The notes under the pieces were generated by a model. The model was not told the DNA's origin, searched no databases, and saw only the letters and a program-made list of their open reading frames with translations. From the NCBI GenBank assembly GCA_003168235.1, contig PMSZ01000185.1, positions 1-11,768 on the forward strand: 11,768 bases of DNA. Direction: 5' to 3'. The position numbers and the translations under genes are program-made. The stretch is from Acidobacteriaceae bacterium (GTDB lineage: Bacteria; Acidobacteriota; Terriglobia; Terriglobales; Acidobacteriaceae). Shown one piece after another: positions 7,206 to 11,768 of the stretch; within the stretch, counting starts at the first letter, position 1; every line of letters starts with the position of its first letter.

Positions 7206-7612
7206 TGCAGGCGGAAGCCCTCCGGCAGAAGATCGGTGATGAGACTTTGCTTCGGTCCTTTTTCACCCTCATAGAAGATGATGGCGCGCGGCCCGAATTC
7301 ATAGATCACCTGACGGCAAGCGCCGCAAGGCGAGCACGCGGTCCCCTGATCGTTGACGACGGCGACTGCCTGGATCTCAAGCTCGGGGCCACTTTTGGCA
7401 ACCGCGGAAAAAATCGCTGTACGTTCGGCGCAGTTGGTCATTCCGTACGAAGAGTTCTCGACGTTGCAGCCGACGAAGACTTCGCCCTTCGTTGTAAGAA
7501 TGGCCGCGCCGACCCGGAACTTGGAAAATGGCGCGTACGCGTTCCTCGCTACTTTGCGCGCGGCTCGAAGCAGGCGTTTGCGCGTCGCAACCGGCACTTT
7601 ATTTGTTGGCAT
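7202..7612 (-). CDS. cdd: Cytidine deaminase
   Basis: A 136-residue homotetrameric-type cytidine deaminase that converts cytidine and deoxycytidine to uridine and deoxyuridine in the cytosol. The zinc site is complete: Cys61-Ala-Glu63 (NCAERTA), with Glu63 as proton shuttle, and Cys96/Cys99 in PCGACRQ. FRVGAA and GCNVENSSYG form the substrate-binding part, and the length is normal for the short bacterial class. ATG 7612 is preferred; a TTG two codons earlier (7618) is possible, and neither has a strong ribosome-binding site. It is the first gene of the salvage operon and overlaps the phosphorylase by 4 nt. Deamination upstream of the phosphorylase makes cytidine, which these phosphorylases do not normally use, available as uridine. 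Confidence 0.96.
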   Translation of the reverse strand: MPTNKVPVATRKRLLRAARKVARNAYAPFSKFRVGAAILTTKGEVFVGCNVENSSYGMTNCAERTAIFSAVAKSGPELEIQAVAVVNDQGTACSPCGACRQVIYEFGPRAIIFYEGEKGPKQSLITDLLPEGFRLQ

Positions 7613-7642
7613 ACTCAAATCGATTGGACTGAGGATCGAGAG

Positions 7643-7648
7643 ATTGTA
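7643..7648 (-). promoter_or_regulatory. Possible -10 box for the cdd-phosphorylase-nupC operon
   Basis: On the minus strand this reads TACAAT, five of six matches to the sigma-70 -10 consensus, about 31 nt before the cdd ATG. The hexamer 18 nt upstream matches the -35 consensus at only three positions, so this is a weak, motif-only call. Confidence 0.3.
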
Positions 7649-7694
7649 ACGCCTGTCTGCCTTCGGCGTAGATATTTCGATCCGGGCTAAAATC

Positions 7695-7723
7695 TTGACG
7701 CTGCCGGATACGAGTGTTAAGTT
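7695..7723 (+). promoter_or_regulatory. Possible promoter for the FG-GAP/TPR gene
   Basis: TTGACG at 7695-7700 matches five of six -35 positions. With a 17-bp spacer, TAAGTT at 7718-7723 matches only three of six -10 positions. It would place the transcript start about 40 nt before the proposed CTG start. It lies back to back with the candidate minus-strand operon promoter. Confidence 0.25.
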
Positions 7724-7740
7724 CGGGCCACGCGTGGGAG

Positions 7741-7770
7741 TTCGGGAGACATTGTTTCGGGAGACATTGT
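7741..7770. repeat. Perfect 15-bp tandem duplication carrying a Shine-Dalgarno motif
   Basis: The unit ttcgggagacattgt is repeated exactly at 7741-7755 and 7756-7770. Each copy contains GGGAGA. The length is a multiple of three, so it does not alter the reading frame, which is open from 7721 through the big downstream gene. It sits where the start site of that gene is expected. Confidence 0.95.
7759..7764 (+). promoter_or_regulatory. Ribosome-binding site candidate for the CTG start
   Basis: GGGAGA in the second repeat copy lies 7 nt before CTG 7772, an ideal spacing. The first-copy GGGAGA (7744-7749) has no start codon at a useful distance in this frame. By contrast, no comparable motif stands just before TTG 7901. 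Confidence 0.45.
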
Positions 7771-7771
7771 T

Positions 7772-10700
7772 CTGAGTCGGCCAGAGAAGATACGGCAGGC
7801 GGCTGCCTCAAAGCCCGTCGATCTTCATCGACGCGACTTTCTTGCGCGTTGTTGCCAGGGAGCAGCGGCGGCTCTGATTCCCGCCAATCGACTGTTCGGA
7901 TTGCCTTACGGCTGCGGTTTTACCGGCGAGGACCCGGGCTTGTCCGGCAGCGAGTTCCATCTGCATCCGCATTATAGGATGCCCAGGCCACTCGATGCCC
8001 TGCTGTTAAAGACACAATCCGGCCTCGACGATTTTGTGACCGAGAAATACGCGGACGAGGTCGCAGTCGTGCTGGCGCGATGGAGTTCTGGCCTTCTGAC
8101 GTTTCCGCACGATCTCACGGAAATTGAGAAAGTTCTCACGCCGGACTTCCGTGGGGCTTCTCCGCTGCCCGTGGGATCGCGCGTAGTGCGCCCGGGAACA
8201 TGGGTCGAAGTTCGCCGTAATCAATTCAGGCCAGAGGCGACGCTCAGTCGAGACAAATTTTTGCAGGAACTACAGTCGACTCTGGGCAACTTGAAGCAGA
8301 TTCTCACCGCTGAATTGCAGGTAACACAAATTGATGCCGGCTCCATCGCTGGGACGCCGGAATCTTCGCAGAAAAACCAGGAGAAAAACTGGGAACAAAA
8401 TCAGGGGCAAATTCCGCTGCAGATTCAGACTCGCATCCGTTATGAATTGGTGGCTCAGGGACCCGATTTCTATCGTGAACAGCGCGTCGGTTACTGGCAA
8501 ATTGCATGGGAGCGGATTGCGGGCGAGCTTCGCATTTGCAATTGGCAGGCGTTGGAGGAAACGCAGAGCCGCGCGAGTGGTCCCGGCTTTGCCGACATTA
8601 CCGCTTCGGCGCTCAGCGGTAATGCATCGTATTCTTCGCAGCTGATGCAGGGGACCGATTACTGGCGTACGGTGCTCGATGGCGCTTGCGGCATTGATGT
8701 TTACGGCCACAACGGCGTTTCACTCGGCGACATTGATGGCGATGGATACGACGATCTTTATGTCTGCCAGCCGGGCGGTCTGCCGAACCGGCTCTACCGG
8801 AATCGCGGCGACGGGACATTTGAGGACATCACGGAAGCGTCGGGAGTGGGCGTCATCGATAATACGGCGTGCGCACTTTTTGTCGATGTGGACAATGACG
8901 GGCGGCAAGACTTAATCGTGGTGAGGGCTACGGGTCCGATATTGTTTTTGAACGAAGGGAATGGCAAGTTTCGCCAAAAGGCCGACGCGTTTCGATTTGC
9001 CAATCCGCCGCAGGGCACGTTTACCGGCGCGGCGGTTGCCGACTACGACCGCGACGGCTGGCTCGACATTTATTTTTGTCTTTACGTTTTTTATCAGGGG
9101 ACGGGCCAATATAAATATCCCTCTCCTTATTACGATGCGAATAACGGGCCGCCGAATTTCATGATGCGCAATCATCGCGACGGCACGTTTCGCGATGTGA
9201 CTGCCGAGACCGGACTCAACCAGAACAACACGCGCTACAGCTTCTGTTGCGGATGGGGCGACTTCAATGGCGACGGCTGGCCCGATCTCTACGTGGTGAA
9301 TGATTTCGGAAGGAAGAATCTCTACCGCAACAACGGCAATGGGACTTTTACCGATAGCGCTTCGCAAGCGGGCGTAGAAGATGTTGGCGCGGGCATGAGC
9401 GTCTGCTGGTTTGACTATGACAACGACGGCGCGACCGACCTTTACGTGGCTGACATGTGGACGGCGGCTGGCGAACGCGTTTCGATGCAGGATATCTTCC
9501 AGAAGACCGCGTCGAAAGAAACGCGAGCGCTCTATCGCAAACACGCTATGGGCAATTCGCTATTTCGCAACACGCTTGGGAAGGGCGGCACGCAGGCATT
9601 TGAGGATACGACTCACGCCGCGGGCGTCGGAATTGGGCGCTGGGCCTGGTCGAGCGACGCGTGGGACTTCGATCATGACGGCTTGCTCGACCTGTACGTC
9701 ACGAACGGAATGGTGAGTGGATCGAGTACCGAGGACCTCAACAGTTTTTTCTGGCGGCAGGTGGTTGCCAATTCCCCGGACGAGGCCAAGCCATCGCAAG
9801 ACCGATCGCAAGACTATGAGCAGGGCTGGAGCGCGATCAACGAATTAATCCGAGCGGATGGCACCTGGAGCGGATTCGAGCGCAATATTTTCTACGCGAA
9901 TAACGGGGACGGGACGTTCTCCGATATTTCGGGCGTCATCGGATTGGATTTTGTGGAGGACGGGCGCGCGTTCGCGCTGGGGGATTTCGATCATGACGGC
10001 CGGCAGGAAATATTTCTGAAGAACCGCAACGGCCCACAGTTGCGGATATTACAAAATGAAATAGACAACCTGCCGCCGTCCATCGAATTCCGGTTGCGCG
10101 GAACAAAAAGTAATCGCGATGGCATTGGCGCGGTGATTACAGTCGAGGCCGAATTCGGCAAGCAAACTCGGGCGTTGCAAACCGGGTCGGGATTTCTATC
10201 GCAGCACAGCAAGGGCGTCTTCTTCGGCATGGGAGCGGCGAAAGATCCGGTGCGCGCCTCGATTCGATGGCCGAGCGGACTGATTCAGGAACTTCGCGAT
10301 CTGCCGGTGAATTGTCGGATCTGGGTAGAGGAAGGCTCGGAACAATTTCGCACGGAGGCGTTTGTGGCGCGGGGCAATGGTCAGCGTGCCGATAAGCACG
10401 CCGATCTGGCCCTCGCCGGTCGACTGCAAACCGAAACGCTTCCCACCTTGGCTGAGACGTGGCTGCTGGCGCCGTTTGCAGCGCCTGACTTTTCGCTTCC
10501 CGACCTCGACTCCAAGACGCGGAGTCTGTCTTCTCTGCGCGGGAAACCGGTGCTGCTCAACTTTTGGAGCTCAGCGGCCGAGCGATGCAAGGAAGACTGG
10601 ATTACTTTCAATCAACGCCATGCGGCGTGGGCGGATCAGGGACTGCAACTGCTTACCGTGAATCTTGGCGCGGCGAATCCTGACGACTCAGCCGATGCGG

Positions 10701-11758
10701 CAAGCGTGCGGGCATTGGTGCTCGAGCATAAACTCTCGTTTCCCATTCTGATCGGGACCAATGACCTCGCCGCGATTTACAACATTATTTTTCGTTACCT
10801 GTTTGACCGGCATCGAGATCTCCCGCTTCCCACATCGTTCCTCATCAGTGCCGACGGGGAGATTGTGAAGGTGTATCACGGGCCCGTAAACGCTGAACAT
10901 CTTGAATACGACTTCCGGCACATTCCGCAAACCAACGCGGAACGACTAGGCCGGGCGCTTCCCTTTCCCGGCGTGACGGATGCCATCGAGTTCGGGCGCA
11001 ACTATCTTTCATACGGATCAATATTTTTTCAGCGTGGCTATATGGAACAGGCTGAGGCATGGTTCCGCATTGCGTTACGCGATGACCCTTCAAGCGCTGA
11101 AGCGGCTTATGGGCTTGGCAGCGTCTACCTGGATCAGCAAAAGATGCCTGAAGCGCGCGACAGCTTTGAACGGGCGCTCAAACTTCGCGCCAGCTATCGC
11201 GACACGCAGGCCAATGCTTGGAACAATCTCGGGTTGCTGGCCGCGCATGCAGGACGCATCGAAGAAGCGATCGGCAACTTTCAGCAGGCCCTCAAACTCA
11301 GTTCCGATCACAGGATCGCGCTCGACAATCTTGGTGGCGCTTATCGGCAAATGAAACGTTGGGACGACGCGCGCAAAACTTACGAGCGGGCGCTCGAAAT
11401 CAATCCCGACGATGCAGAGGCGAATTATGGTTTGGCCATGGTGTTCGCGCACAATGACGACTCAGCGCGGGCTTTCGAGAGTCTGCAGAAAGCGCTGAAA
11501 TTGCGGCCGGATTATCCCGAGGCACTCAACAACCTGGGCATTCTTTATTTGCGCACGCATCGACGCGATGAGGCGGTGGCGAGTTTTGAGGAGTGCATTC
11601 GGGTGGCGCCGGCATTCGATCAGTCTTACTTGAATCTGGCGCGCGTTTACATCGTGGAAGATGCGCCGGAAAAGGCACGGTCGGTGCTCGTCGAATTGCT
11701 CAAGCTGCATCCGGAGCACGAGCAGGCAAAGAAAATGTTGGAGCAGTTGGGTCGCTAG
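7772..11758 (+). CDS. Tat-exported FG-GAP/VCBS, ASPIC/UnbV, redoxin and TPR fusion protein (CRTAC1-like)
   Basis: From CTG 7772 the protein has 1328 residues; the first conventional start, TTG 7901, would give 1285 but removes a twin-arginine signal (R20-R21-D-F-L, then a hydrophobic CCQGAAAALIP stretch). Next comes an uncharacterised region (about 60-260, beginning EFHLHPHYR) with an Asn/Gln/Lys-rich insert near 198-218. Seven D-x-D-x-D-G-x-x-D/E calcium-binding motifs of FG-GAP/VCBS repeats follow, near 320, 371, 423, 496, 547, 631 and 737, consistent with a seven-bladed propeller. An ASPIC/UnbV domain spans about 784-854. A thioredoxin-like redoxin domain (about 901-1050) has cis-Pro1020 in LPTSF, but AERC (936-939) where CxxC is expected. 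About seven TPRs fill 1073-1317. It probably acts outside the cytoplasm in protein-protein contacts; no enzymatic role can be assigned. The stop is TAG at 11756. Confidence 0.9.
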   Translation: MSRPEKIRQAAASKPVDLHRRDFLARCCQGAAAALIPANRLFGLPYGCGFTGEDPGLSGSEFHLHPHYRMPRPLDALLLKTQSGLDDFVTEKYADEVAVVLARWSSGLLTFPHDLTEIEKVLTPDFRGASPLPVGSRVVRPGTWVEVRRNQFRPEATLSRDKFLQELQSTLGNLKQILTAELQVTQIDAGSIAGTPESSQKNQEKNWEQNQGQIPLQIQTRIRYELVAQGPDFYREQRVGYWQIAWERIAGELRICNWQALEETQSRASGPGFADITASALSGNASYSSQLMQGTDYWRTVLDGACGIDVYGHNGVSLGDIDGDGYDDLYVCQPGGLPNRLYRNRGDGTFEDITEASGVGVIDNTACALFVDVDNDGRQDLIVVRATGPILFLNEGNGKFRQKADAFRFANPPQGTFTGAAVADYDRDGWLDIYFCLYVFYQGTGQYKYPSPYYDANNGPPNFMMRNHRDGTFRDVTAETGLNQNNTRYSFCCGWGDFNGDGWPDLYVVNDFGRKNLYRNNGNGTFTDSASQAGVEDVGAGMSVCWFDYDNDGATDLYVADMWTAAGERVSMQDIFQKTASKETRALYRKHAMGNSLFRNTLGKGGTQAFEDTTHAAGVGIGRWAWSSDAWDFDHDGLLDLYVTNGMVSGSSTEDLNSFFWRQVVANSPDEAKPSQDRSQDYEQGWSAINELIRADGTWSGFERNIFYANNGDGTFSDISGVIGLDFVEDGRAFALGDFDHDGRQEIFLKNRNGPQLRILQNEIDNLPPSIEFRLRGTKSNRDGIGAVITVEAEFGKQTRALQTGSGFLSQHSKGVFFGMGAAKDPVRASIRWPSGLIQELRDLPVNCRIWVEEGSEQFRTEAFVARGNGQRADKHADLALAGRLQTETLPTLAETWLLAPFAAPDFSLPDLDSKTRSLSSLRGKPVLLNFWSSAAERCKEDWITFNQRHAAWADQGLQLLTVNLGAANPDDSADAASVRALVLEHKLSFPILIGTNDLAAIYNIIFRYLFDRHRDLPLPTSFLISADGEIVKVYHGPVNAEHLEYDFRHIPQTNAERLGRALPFPGVTDAIEFGRNYLSYGSIFFQRGYMEQAEAWFRIALRDDPSSAEAAYGLGSVYLDQQKMPEARDSFERALKLRASYRDTQANAWNNLGLLAAHAGRIEEAIGNFQQALKLSSDHRIALDNLGGAYRQMKRWDDARKTYERALEINPDDAEANYGLAMVFAHNDDSARAFESLQKALKLRPDYPEALNNLGILYLRTHRRDEAVASFEECIRVAPAFDQSYLNLARVYIVEDAPEKARSVLVELLKLHPEHEQAKKMLEQLGR

Positions 11759-11768
11759 GGAACGGTCT

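Noticed and set aside
7841..7855. Possible lipoprotein signal at the Cys-Cys pair after RRDFL
   Set aside because: The residue before the first Cys is Arg (L-A-R-C), which does not fit a lipobox, and the hydrophobic run comes after the Cys pair instead of before it.
7714..7977. Short + strand reading frame (87 codons) in the cdd to big-gene interval
   Set aside because: It runs in a different frame across the Tat-signal coding stretch, begins with a poorly placed GTG and has no recognisable domain. The alternative frame continues directly into the conserved large protein.
8726..10020. Repeated GAC/GAT-rich segments as a DNA repeat array
   Set aside because: The similarity comes from the calcium-binding D-x-D-x-D-G motifs of the FG-GAP blades. 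Spacing and flanking sequence differ, so they are protein repeats and not a CRISPR or satellite array.

Overview
The window looks like a piece of an Acidobacteriota chromosome, probably class Terriglobia and Koribacter-like. This is inferred from gene content, not from a marker gene. The clues are an S8 peptidase ending in SVVWG repeats, a membrane domain of the type that precedes acidobacterial signalling domains, DUF3617 and LACTB-like secreted proteins, and a giant FG-GAP/ASPIC-UnbV/redoxin/TPR protein. Nine protein-coding genes are supported and they fill nearly all of the window. I saw no tRNA, rRNA, CRISPR array, insertion sequence or prophage gene.

Region 1 (1-2056, + strand). The 3' part of a secreted subtilisin-like S8 peptidase (start outside the window) ends in six SVVWG motifs. 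A 239-residue polytopic membrane protein follows 33 bp later. Two back-to-back intrinsic terminators with UUCG loops close the unit.

Region 2 (2063-3801, - strand). A DUF3617 exported protein is followed, 26 bp downstream, by a LACTB-like secreted serine hydrolase of the class C beta-lactamase/PBP fold. They probably form a two-gene unit. A 13-bp direct repeat sits across their junction.

Region 3 (3957-4577, + strand). A lone isochorismatase/nicotinamidase-like cysteine hydrolase is divergent from region 2 and convergent with region 4. Its catalytic Asp/Lys/Cys set is intact, but the usual metal-site Asp appears to be Cys.

Region 4 (4605-7612, - strand). This is a compact pyrimidine-nucleoside salvage operon in the order cytidine deaminase, pyrimidine-nucleoside phosphorylase, CNT-family nucleoside transporter. 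The first two genes overlap by 4 nt (GTGA) and the last two are 15 nt apart. The transporter would import nucleosides, the deaminase would convert cytidine to uridine, and the phosphorylase would release the base and (deoxy)ribose-1-phosphate.

Region 5 (7772-11758, + strand), divergent from region 4. One protein of about 1,300 residues carries a predicted Tat signal, an uncharacterised N-terminal region, seven FG-GAP calcium-binding motifs, an ASPIC/UnbV domain, a thioredoxin-like redoxin domain with a degenerate AxxC site, and about seven TPRs. The Tat signal lies upstream of the first conventional start codon. No in-frame ATG, GTG or TTG precedes it, so the start is probably a CTG behind a tandemly duplicated Shine-Dalgarno segment, or the upstream sequence is altered. 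This gene is the most unusual part of the window.
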